DNA of 64,000 nucleotides from positions 9,114,001-9,178,000 of the forward strand of contig OX442323.1 of assembly GCA_949358305.1 (NCBI GenBank). The letters run 5' to 3'. This document shows positions 1 through 11,200 of the stretch, one piece after another. The position numbers and the translations under genes were made by a program. This stretch comes from Strigamia acuminata. Its lineage: Eukaryota > Arthropoda > Chilopoda > Geophilomorpha > Linotaeniidae. Each line of letters starts with the position of its first letter. The stretch's first letter is position 1. The notes under the pieces were generated by a model that saw only the letters and a list, made by a program, of their open reading frames with translations, was not told the DNA's origin and did not search any database.

Positions 1-1043
1 TGTCGAACGAGTCGTCTTGGTTTTGGTCGTTTTCCGGATGATTGTGTGGTTGTTTAATGTTTTTATTGGATAATCCGTGCTTTTCCATGTATTGTTGAGT
101 TGCTGTTGAGAAATCAGCTTTGCTGCGGTCGAGTTTATTGTCATTTTCTTTGATTTTGTAGTTTTTAGGAAGCAATTCGTGTTTGTGGAGGTATTTAGCC
201 GACGCCAACGAGTACTCGTAATCATCCAAAACGTTGTTTAGTCGTTGGTTTTCCTCGCGAGTAGTGTTGTGTTTGGAGAGATATTTTTCACCGAGTTTAA
301 GCATTTGGATACTGACGTCATTTCTGTGATAGTTTTGTTTTTGTGAAATTTTAACTGAATCCGAGTAGTTTCTGAGAACAATTTAAAAAATAAAGCAATT
401 TATATTTTAAAATTATATCACGCAATTAATTCCCATCTTACATTCTTACAGCACCGCGGGCACGAGGCGACGAATTTTGCCTCTAAAATCGAAAAAAAAA
501 TTAACAGAAACTCACTAAACGAAACAAAAACGTACAATGGCCGCTTCTTCGTGAATTGGCGACAAGAACTGGTCCATTTTGAAACTCTGCATGTGATGAG
601 ATGGCGTGGAACTAAACAAATTTAATTTAAACACGATAAAATTTTTAAAAAGGAGCAATTATTTACGTGGGAAAAAAATTCTGCGGGGGAATTGAAAACG
701 CGGCACTCGAAATCTGGTCGGAATAGACGGAAAGATCCCATTTGGAAGGACCCCATTTATCTATTTCATCCCAGCAACCTGTTATCTCCGTGGCGCCTTG
801 TGATGTCATTGATTTTTTCCGCACAAATTGTTCGTTTCGTTTCCTGTTCATTAAGCATCTCGTGTCGTCCCAAATGAATCTCTCGTCCATTTCTTTCCTT
901 CGGGGAAGCTCGATACTGCTTTCGTCCATTTCTGGCTTATTGCTTCCCAGCATTTTTTCGAAAACACCGACCAGCCCTCCTGCGTTATTGCCGGTTTCGT
1001 ACTCGTTATCCATCAGGGACACGTCGGGCACAGTCGGTTTCAT
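1..1043 (-). CDS. Unrecognised protein, 5' part, runs off left edge
   Basis: Four coding exons read on the minus strand: 1043-667, 611-536, 482-442 and 371 to beyond base 1. All junctions are GT-AG and keep frame, giving about 288 residues without a stop. A 5' UTR intron (acceptor just upstream of the ATG near 1050, donor near 1104) is likely. The protein is hydrophilic, rich in Asp, Glu, Lys and Asn, with a stretch in the last exon that looks helical or coiled (LKLGEKYLSKHN) followed by a short motif TATQQYMEKHGL. I do not recognise the family. The last motif reminds me of short C-terminal motifs in centriolar proteins of the STIL/Ana2 type, but that is a loose impression, not an assignment. 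It shares an upstream region with the UMP-CMP kinase gene, transcribed the other way. Confidence 0.6.
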
Positions 1044-1704
1044 AGTATCCTGTTATAAAAAAATAATTTACGACACGAAATCGAGTTAAAACGAGCGAAT
1101 TACCTGCGAAATGTTCGGATGTGGGCTCGGTACGGGTCTAGGCGAAATGCTAACAGAAGAACAAAACTTAACAATGGTAAAGTCGCGTAAAGCGCAAACA
1201 AACACGTGACGATAGACATTACCTCATTACTCGAAGTGTTTCCTAGATGAAATAAAGACACTCGCATTGGAAAATCAAAATAAAGAGCGAAAAAAAATAC
1301 ATATTCAAAAAAGTTGCACGGAGTGAAAAGCAAGAAGAGGAAACACGAAACCGGAAATCCGGAACAAGGCGTGGGTAGCGAGAAAAGAAAATTTTATCGT
1401 GTTCGCGAGTTACTTTCAGTTTACATAGTGGCTATTTGGTAAGAACAATTGTAGATGCGAATCAACGAACAAAATTCCACTTTTTAATCGTTTTGTCTGT
1501 GTTTTAAGCCGTTACGGCCACGTTTTCGTTAATGGGCAGAAAACGTTTTCAAAAACGGAACAAAATGTCGTTTTTTTCCATTTTCCTCAATAACACGTCA
1601 CCGAATTGAAAAATTAACATTTTTTAATTTTAATTTTTTTTTATAGGTCGTTTATTTATCGCACTTTGGGCTTTTCCGTGACCAGAAGAAATCTTGGCCG
1701 AATT
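1044..1704. promoter_or_regulatory. Shared upstream region of two divergent genes
   Basis: About 660 bp separates the ATG of the left-edge gene (minus strand) from that of UMP-CMP kinase (plus strand). It must hold both promoters and 5' UTRs, including a probable UTR intron of the minus gene (about 1050-1104) and possibly one ending near 1647 upstream of the kinase. No clear TATA box was found. Confidence 0.4.
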
Positions 1705-2606
<902 letters not shown>

Positions 2607-3079
2607 ATAGAGTGAATTGTATTTAAGAAAAAGGCACAAAAATAACTTCGACATTGCCATTCAGTTATTACCGGGTCAATTTGCTCATAAAAACTAACGT
2701 ATATACATATATATATATTTTGTAACGCACAGACAGAGCAATAGGTGTTAATAATTCGGTTAGTGATGAAATAGTCCTCGGGTTTAATAAATTAAATTTC
2801 GCCATTCCATTTACACATTTGGTACCACTGATGATTACTAATGCTAGGCTTTATTTATTCACTTAGATTTGTGTACGGTATTGTTGTTTTTCTAACGTTT
2901 AGAATAAAAAATATGCAACGTTTAACTATAGAATTGCATTTTTGTTTTATGAGGAGGAAATTGGAACTTTTATCGACGAATTTGATCGGGAAAATAGCTG
3001 TTGTTTGTTACATTTGTAACTTTTAGCTGTTGCCACTAGATGGCGGGGAAATAAAACATGGCCGAAGCGAGTTTCGAAA
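2607..3079. other. Intergenic region between CMPK1 and SETD9
   Basis: This 473-bp AT-rich stretch holds the CMPK1 3' UTR with an AATAAA signal at 2786-2791, then the SETD9 promoter and 5' UTR. A short upstream reading frame starts at the ATG near 3058 (MAEASFENEK) and stops just before the SETD9 frame is established, so it may act as an upstream ORF overlapping the SETD9 start in another frame. Nothing else was recognised. Confidence 0.5.
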
Positions 3080-4088
3080 ATGAGAAATTTCGCGTCTTTT
3101 TGGCATAATTACAAACGTAGGTTTATTCCGTGGTTGATATTCAATTGGAGGAACAAGTAAGTATTCTTAAAGCGATATTTATTAATTTTTAATAAAAATT
3201 AATTTTTTTACAGCAAAATCAAGCGTCTTCCCAAACTCGAGTATTTTGCCTCCGAAAATGACATCCTAAACGAATTATTCGACTTACTCAATTCGCTGGA
3301 CACGAACGAAACACTTTCGACTAATTTCAACGAAAAAATTCACCTCAGAAACTGCAACACGATGCTAGAAAACCTAGGTATTAAAAAAACAAACAAAAAA
3401 ACTGATCGATATTGACGTCTAAACGTAGGATTTTCCATTGCCAAACAGCCGAGCCAAATAAACGGCGCCGGGAACGGCGTATTCGTCACCAAAGGCGCGA
3501 TCAAAAAGGGACATTTAGCGGCCCTTTATCCAGGCACCGTTTACAAACCGGCAGAACCGTTATTTTTCCAATCAATAGGAAATCCATTCATCCTGCAATG
3601 CACGGACGGTGTGTTCGTCGACGGCAACAAAACGAGACTTTCCAAACACATTTTCAAGTAAATTCGAGTGGAATTTGAAGGATTTAATAATAACTTGAGT
3701 ATTTTAGGTCCTGCGTGTACAGGGATAAGTGCAATCACTATCTGCCGGCTGATATCACGTGGTTGTGCAACACTCCAGTCAATCCGTTGGCAATCGGGCA
3801 ATTCGTGAATAACAACGACGACGATTTCGCTTCGAATGTTGCTTATCAAGAATGTGCGTTTCCTGGGCGCGGAATATCTCAAATACTGCGACTGATACCC
3901 AATATTAACTACAGTCCGTCGGATGACGAGTAATTTTTATTTTTATTTTTATTTGTGTGAAATTATTTATTTTAAAAAATTTTATCTTTAGTTTTATTCG
4001 GATCATCGCTTTGGTCGCAACGCGTGACATAACTACTGGCGAGGAATTAATTTCGTCTTATTTCACGCTAGTTGATTGTGGAAACTAA
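3080..4088 (+). CDS. SETD9: SET domain-containing protein 9
   Basis: Five exons (3080-3156, 3214-3377, 3429-3657, 3708-3929, 3992-4088) give 262 residues. The protein matches animal SETD9 along its length as I remember it: an N-terminal helical part (WHNYKRRFIPWLIFNWRN), then a SET-like core with GVFVTKG, a YPGTVY segment, FQSIGNPFI, CTDGVFVDG and NPLAIGQFVNN, ending with the GEELISSYF motif that corresponds to the family's C-terminal SET segment. SETD9 is predicted to be a lysine methyltransferase; its substrate is little known. The start is the ATG at 3080; an earlier ATG near 3058 is in another frame and stops quickly. The gene is convergent with OGFOD1, whose stop codon lies only 12 bp past this one, so the transcripts must overlap. 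Confidence 0.88.
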
Positions 4089-4100
4089 AGTAGCGGTAAT

Positions 4101-6241
4101 TTATTCTTTATATACAGCGTTTATACAATAAAATTCGCCTTTGGGATTCATTTCTTTGATCTGATGGTTGATGTATTTGACGAAACTGAGGGTTTCTACG
4201 TCGCGGAAAACGAGCGCTAGAGAATTTCCCGCAGGTGAGATGGTGAGTAGCTGGAAAAAGCAAAGAAAAAAAGGGTTAATTAAATCAAACGGAAGTTTCA
4301 GATTTTTTTTCAACTGACGAACCTCTTCGTCTTCGTCTTTTGCAAGATACGACACGAAACCGCCGAACTCTTGATTCCATCCTTCACAATTGAGGAACAA
4401 TCGACAGTCGAGTCCGCATTCGGTGTCTTGTTGGTCGCAAATCAACGTGTAAAACTCGTGTTTCCATCGATTGAGTTGCAAGCTACAAGTCGCAGTCGTG
4501 CCTAAAGGGTTCGTTTTAATTGTAGCGGTTTGAAATTAAAATTTTAATTCATAATTTACCGTCTCTGGTGGTAACTTCGCTGCCCCCCGCACCATCTTCG
4601 TGGTCGGGCGACGAGAATGGGTGTAAATCTAGACCGGTAATGCTGGACAGAAACAGGAAAAACACATCCGAACGGAACAACTTTAAGCAGTTTTGAAGCG
4701 TCTGAGGAATAGTTTCTTCGTTTGCAGTCTCATAACGTCTGAAAAATTGCAAAAATGTGATTAATAATGGCAAAATGCAATGCATTTTTGCATTTTTAGG
4801 CGAAAAAGTTGCATTTGTGTCGCGTTTTCTGGATTATACCTTTTGTTTGGGGGTGAGAGTAATTTCCAAGACAATTCTGACTCGTCTAATTCGCAGCAGA
4901 TCTCTTGGTACACGGATTTCTGTGCAATAAATATTTATGTAACAAAAAGGAATGAATTCGTGAGTTGTTCGTCGATTACGATTAGAAAATTCGTCAATTC
5001 GATCTCGCAGTCGTCTTCGAATTTCGTCCTAATTTGTAATTGCGTTTCCAGATCGAAATACGACGGATTTATCCATTTAACCAATTCGTCGCTCGGCACG
5101 GCCAGGGGTCGTTCAAACTTATCAATCGCGTAGGGGGCGCGTGGTAGCCTTCGAACGCTCGTTCCGTGGAACCATCCGCTCAAAGATAATCGACATTTAT
5201 CTTCATTTAGTATCTCCGACACCTAAAGATGAAAATAATTAAAACAATTAAAATAATTTCAATAATTTTTTTTTTTAAAAATGTACTTGATGAAATGATT
5301 CTTGGGTGACCTCGAAAAACACAAACGAGTTCCATTTTGGAACGATGCTGTGCACGGGCTTGGGGCACGGATGACCGATCTCTGAGAATGTTAGGAAAAA
5401 AAGCGGTTGGAATTTGGAAATGTTTAATTTGGGATTTTAGTTGGGTCGTTACTTTCTTGCGGAAACAGGTCCAATGTTCCGCCATCTTTTTTACACCACT
5501 CGGGGACTAAATACAAAATAAAGGCAACTCGACGTCCTTCTAATTCGTCGTCGTGGCACAGCAAAACGTCTGAAAGGTTCAAAATTAATGAGTTTTTGGT
5601 TTGTTTTCGTCATTTTTTAGATGTACCGGTGCATTTGTACTGAGATGCCGTTAAATCTAACGTGGATTCTAGTGGAATTCCCGTGAATTTCTTCACCCAA
5701 TCCAAGATTTCGGTTTCAAATGTCTTTTGAATTGCGGCCACGTGAGGTAGGTTGATGTTTTCTAACTCGTCCGACTGTTGTCGAGAGGTTTTTCAATTAG
5801 ATGCAATTTTTTTGGTGGATTTAAATTGGATTTAAATTTACTTGTTGGAATTTATACAAGTCGTTATTTTTGTCGGTGAAATCGCAATCCAGTAATTCGG
5901 TTTTTAGTCGCTTTAAGAAATCGTCGTTGTCAAGGAAATTGGGAAGGCAGCAATATTTGAAGGGAACATTCGACACTGTGCAGTCCTGGGGTTCATCTAA
6001 GTTGGATTAGATTTTATATTTTTAAATTTATTTATTCATTTAGTTTTATTTTTATTTACTACATACCTGGTACAGCCAACGATGACGTTTTAGATTGAAA
6101 AACATCCCCGAAAGTCGTGATGAAATTTATTTCTTTGTAGGCTTGGTTAATTTTTGGGCATGTTATTTCGGGAGATGATTTTCTTTTACTATTTGCGGTT
6201 AAATCGCCGTCCAGCGAGCTTTTTCGTTTGGAAGACGCCAT
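4101..6241 (-). CDS. OGFOD1: Ribosomal prolyl 3-hydroxylase OGFOD1
   Basis: Ten exons on the minus strand (6241-6067, 5996-5842, 5774-5627, 5569-5453, 5381-5287, 5222-4980, 4919-4840, 4738-4560, 4501-4323, 4250-4101) give 506 residues. The family (yeast Tpa1) is a 2-oxoglutarate and Fe(II)-dependent oxygenase that hydroxylates a proline in ribosomal protein uS12 (RPS23). Seen directly: NDLYKFQQ, the HDDELEGRR stretch carrying the iron-binding HxD pair, GTLDLF, the SFHQVSE segment with the distal histidine, LSLSGWFHG, and the second, degenerate oxygenase half ([34 protein letters not shown]). The N terminus SSKRKSS...SKRKSS repeats a basic motif, a possible nuclear signal. The last intron (4322-4251) is 72 nt, stop-free and has a weak GTTCGT donor. 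Confidence 0.92.
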
Positions 6242-6632
6242 GTTGTAGGGTCGTTATAAAAGGCGATTTCTAATTTGGAGAAAAGACGGAGTGTAAAATG
6301 AGTTAATAATAATAGTATTAAGTAAAACAAAATTTAGCGTTAAGCAAAAATAATGGTCTTTGCTTAGATTATTTACAAACTGATAAACCCACAAAATTAA
6401 ACGTTTTTATACGTTTTACGTGATAAAATTTCATTTTTTAAAAGTCTTTGCGTCTGCTTTTAGTGTTTTTATACAGAATAAAGACTGACGTTGCGAAATG
6501 GGAATTTTAACCATAACAAGCACAGCTGATGACATCATAAGACCGTACTTGGCAATTAGTTCTTCCAGGTCCTATTCTACCAATCACTTCCGTTTTTAGG
6601 AAATTTATTTTCAACCGCGAAATAACACGAAA
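6242..6632. promoter_or_regulatory. Bidirectional promoter region, OGFOD1 and LSM4
   Basis: This 391-bp AT-rich region lies between two divergent start codons. It must hold both transcription starts. No TATA box or clear factor site was recognised. Confidence 0.5.
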
Positions 6633-7324
6633 ATGGTAAATGAATGATAAACAATTTAATATCTTTATAACTAATATACTCATTCTGTTGCAGCTGCCGT
6701 TATCTTTACTGCGTACAGCGCAGAACCATCCCATGGTAAGAAAACAATGAAAAATCCAAATTTCACGTGATGTTTCAACACTTTCTCACTCTTTTCAGTT
6801 GGTAGAATTAAAAAACGGGGAAACTTTCAACGGCCATTTAGTCAGTTGCGATAACTGGATGAACATTAACCTCCGCGAAGTCATTTGCACGAGTCGAGTA
6901 AATAAAAATTTACCAAATTCAAAAGCAAAAATGTAAAATGTGAAATTTCCTTTCCAGGATGGCGATAAATTTTGGCGAATGCCCGAATGCTACATCCGAG
7001 GCAGCACGATCAAATACCTCCGAATTCCCGACGAAATTATCGACATGGTGCGCGAAGAAGTGATATCCAAAGGACGTGGTCGAGGGGACATGAAGAAAGG
7101 GGGCCCCCAGAGAGGCGGAGGACGCGGCGGCGGCGGCGGTGGAGGCGGCGGTGGAGGTGGCGGAACGAGAGGTGAAAAGCATTTAATTATTTAATAGTTT
7201 TATCGATTTGAATTGTACGAATTGAATTGTACAAATAGGAGCGTTTGGGGGCCGTGGACGAGGCGTGAATCTATCAAGAGGTGGCGCGAGTTCGGGTCAA
7301 CCGAGAAAACCAAAAGGCAAATAG
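6633..7324 (+). CDS. LSM4: U6 snRNA-associated Sm-like protein LSm4
   Basis: Five exons (6633-6635, 6694-6735, 6799-6897, 6958-7171, 7239-7324) give 147 residues. The first coding exon holds only the ATG. The Sm fold is nearly identical to that of other animals: [34 protein letters not shown] (Sm1) and [16 protein letters not shown] (Sm2). LSm4 sits in the LSm2-8 ring on U6 snRNA in the nucleus and the LSm1-7 ring of mRNA decapping in the cytoplasm. The C-terminal RGG-like tail contains an almost pure glycine run (about 14 residues, encoded by GGN codons near 7120-7163), where other species have more mixed RG repeats. Divergent from OGFOD1. Confidence 0.95.
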
Positions 7325-8249
7325 ACATTTGCCCTTTGAATTTGATCATCTTTTCATTTATATTTCGTTTTTTTATGATTGTTTGAACCCGGACCGGTTC
7401 AAAAAATTGATTTAATTCGATTTTGTTATTTATTTTGCGTCTAAAATATTTCCAATTTGGATTTACGTCATTATTTCGATATTTACATTTCGTTTAAAGC
7501 GGCGTTGCATTATGTTTGAAGCGTTTACATTGAGAAATTAGGCATTGAATTGAAGGCGCATGTAAATTCGAGGTCGAAAGAGTCGTATTAAAATGTGCTC
7601 TGATTGTCTGTCTTTTGAGTTTGATTTAGCAAAAAAAAGCGATTTTTTTTTCTTCCGTCAGATGGGGCGGCGTCACGCGATGATTGCTCGCTTATTTTTA
7701 TAGAAAATTTGAATTTTTAAATGTCTTGGATGAACGATGACGTGGTATAATCTGGTTGCATTGTAATCAAATTACTGTCAAGGTCGTTATTTACAAGTCT
7801 TTCGTAACCGTGGTTGGGTGGATACCATTCCAGCTCGTCTTCCTGCAGATAAATCAATCAAAATTCCTTCAAAAGTCCGTTTTTCCGCTTATAAATTTTT
7901 CATTTTATTTTTTTTTTATTATATATAAATCACAGAAATGCCATTCCAAATAAAAAAAAATACAAAAAAAAAAAAGAATATTAAAAAAAAATATTAACAA
8001 AAACAAAAAAAAGCGTATAAAATGCCTACAAAAGTCTAAAAGAAACGAACAAAAGTGTAAACAACGAAATCATACACCACATTTCTCGATTTCCAAGTTT
8101 CCTCGTATTGACATCGAATTTTCGGGGAGAAAATGACGAAAACTCGACATTTCATGCTTGGAACTTGAGAAATAATGATCAGTGAATTACCAAATTGCAC
8201 GCAAATGAAACAAATTAAAAAAAAAGGCAGAAAACATCCATGTACAGCG
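7325..8249. other. Convergent 3' region with A/T-rich low complexity
   Basis: This 925-bp stretch lies between the 3' ends of LSM4 (plus) and the PP2C-like gene (minus). It must contain both 3' UTRs. The part at about 7870-8040 is strongly T- then A-rich, with runs of A and tandem AATATT/AAAAAC words. No conserved reading frame was seen. Confidence 0.5.
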
Positions 8250-11200
8250 TTACACCAACGACTCTTTATTAATAACCTGCATTTCTTGTCGGAAAATGGA
8301 TATGGGCGACGGACTGGTCGGAGGAGACGGTTGCGCCTCGTCCAGTTGGACGTGCAAACCGACTTGATACGCGACGACGGACGCGTGGTCCAATTTTCCG
8401 GGCACCATTGCTAACTTTTCGCATAATCTCTTTCGCCTGTTCCGCTGTTCCGTCTGGCTGAAGCCGTTGTCGTCCGGATAGAGATCCGGGTCCTCCAAGA
8501 TGCGTCTCTTGGCGACGGTGAGTTTGACGGAAAAGTCGAGCAGTCGCTCGCACAGTTGTTTGGCGGTCGTGACCGGTTGGTCGCCGATCGTCACCCCGTT
8601 GACCAGAAGGTCCTCCAATCGGAGCAAAGTGAGTTCGTGGCGCTGATAGGCTTCGACGAGCGGCAGGTGACTCGTGCCGTTGTTGGCCGCAGTTTCCTCG
8701 ATTAAATTCTGCGCCACGACCGATCGCTTCCGCCTCGCCAAACTGTCTTCGCCCGCCAAAGCGTCTTTGGCGATGGCGAATTTGCCCACGACGGGGTCGA
8801 AATTGTCGGATATGCCGTCGCTAGTGAGAAACACGATGTCGCTTTCCTCGACTAGGGTCATGGAACACGTCAGGTTGTTGAGTTCCGGGTTGGGCCCGTC
8901 GACCGGACCGAGTGCGCCCAGTGCGTCGCGCATGTCCCGCATGGAGTAGATGTCGTGAGATCCTAAATTAACATAAAAATTAACATAAAAATTTGTTGGG
9001 AGACCCTCATAAGGGAATTTGCAAATTGGATCCAGGTGACACTCAAAATATAAACAACAAAATTGGGCGCAGTGTGTTGATCTCACCTTCTGTGATTTCA
9101 CGGACTCCGTACTCTTGGCTGTAGACGAAGGCTAAGCTGTCGCCGACGTTGCACGTGCAGACGACGAATTTGTCGGAATCGCGAAGCGGACAGACGAAAG
9201 CTATACAGAGCGTGGTTAGGAAGCCGTCTTCCTGCAGGATAAGATTGTGAGCGGCAAACATGGAGCGTAAAAGGGCAGAGAAAATATCCTAGAGGGAAGA
9301 AAAGAGAGAGATTAGATTAATTTTTCTAGTTTTTTAAAGATTTTTTGTATTTACAGCTGTGGTTTCAATGGTGTAAATAGTGTTTTCATTAAAAAATGTT
9401 TTGTTGAGGTAATCAACGCATCCGTGGACGGCGCAACGAGCTGCCAGGCACGACCTTTCGCCCCAGTTGACTCCATCAGCTAATACGAGAATGGCACTGT
9501 TTTCGCGGGCACATATGGCAAATGAATCGGCAATGGGTTCACCTTGGGTCAAAAAAGCAAACGAATGTGTTCAAAATGTTCGCAAACAGTATATGCATTC
9601 AAAAAGCCACGTTTTAAGCGTTTGTCAAACACTCGAAACACGACTTGTTGAATGCGATTTCCCGCAAAAACACGCATTTTATTTGTTACGAGCGGGTTTT
9701 TGCTCTATCATTGTACGACGATGATTATACCAGCTTTTTCCCTGGTGATTGGATGGCGTTCGTACAAAGTGGCGGCCGCGCCGAAAGCTTTGTTATGCGG
9801 TCTGTTCCAATTTTTAATGCCGGCTACATCCAAATTATCACTGTCTTTGAAAAAGTAATCGTCACCTAGATTGGAATTGTTGCTATCTGCAAAGTGAAGA
9901 TCAAATGTTGCTTTACTGGCTGTTCTCCTAAATGCACTACAGGGACTTTTTAAATTTTCACTTACCTTCATACATATATTGAAAATTTTTCTCATGGACG
10001 AGATTGTAATCCTGCGCTATGGACGTTTTCCTGGCAGCACTGCTCGAATTGGACGGCCTTTGAATTGGCACGGGGGCAGTGCTGTTGCGAGGCGGCGTTT
10101 CTAGAAATTCATCCAAATCCTCTTGCTGGGCCAATCTCGCCTGCCTTTTCCCCAGCAGTTCTTCATTCAGACAGTCGAGCTCCTCGTTGTATAACTCCCC
10201 AGTCCTTTGATCCCTGTTGACGCTCGTCAGACCCCCTTGAGGACCCGTGTATGCGGCAAACACCGATGGTTTCAGAAGGCGGATTTTTCGCACCGGTAGT
10301 TCTTGGAAACTTCGGTTGTACAGTATTTCAGGCTGGATTTTTTTCGCCTCTCTGCAATAGAAATGAAAATACATCAGCCACTTTATCCATAAGACCAACC
10401 AGGCACAGTGTCTAGGGTCTACGGACCAATGGCAGACTCAGGATTTTATGTTAGCAGGGATTCAGAGACGTTCATTTTACTTTCAAGATTAATAAAAAAA
10501 AATTGTAATACTTGCGATCAAATGATAAAGTTCGCATAAATAGCAAATGTGCCCAATTTTTAACACGTAAAAATTATAAAAGTATCCAGTGCTGGATTTA
10601 AAATGGCAAATGTGTCTCGGAACTTGTATCAAAATGTTATAATAACCCCAATTTATTTTAGACTTCTAAACTCTATGTTTAGAAAGTCTTATGAAACGGT
10701 CATGTCTGTCCGTCCGTCCGTCCGTCGTCAACGATTCCGCAAAAACTACCGCAGCTAGAGCCAAACGGACAACGGCATTAAATTCAGCATACCGGTACCT
10801 ATATTAGTATCCTAAGGTATTTTCAGATTTCTCCGACCTCCGGTTGAATTAATAAACCGGTTTTAGTGCACTTTTAGCCGTCTATTCCATGAAAATTACG
10901 GAAATGACGTCATCATGACAGGGTTTAGAAGTCTAATATGTAATGCTTCCTTGCATTACAAATCCCAGCTTGTTTAGGTGTAAAAATGGTCAGTAAAAAA
11001 TCAGTAAAATTTCAGACAAAGTGCATAGAGCCTACGAAGTTCTTAAAACGGCCCTCGGTAGGTGTTATGCTTTCTTGACTGGATGCTTCTTTTTTTAGGG
11101 CCTGACCTGTGTCTGGGTTACACCAGTTACATCAATTTGTGGTTACAAACATTGATAGACATCAACTAACAGTTCAACACTTTTTTGCTGCAATTTTCCT

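Noticed and set aside
6919-7182. Ala/Ser-rich antisense frame over LSM4
   Set aside because: It is the mirror of the GGN repeat and the conserved Sm domain codons.
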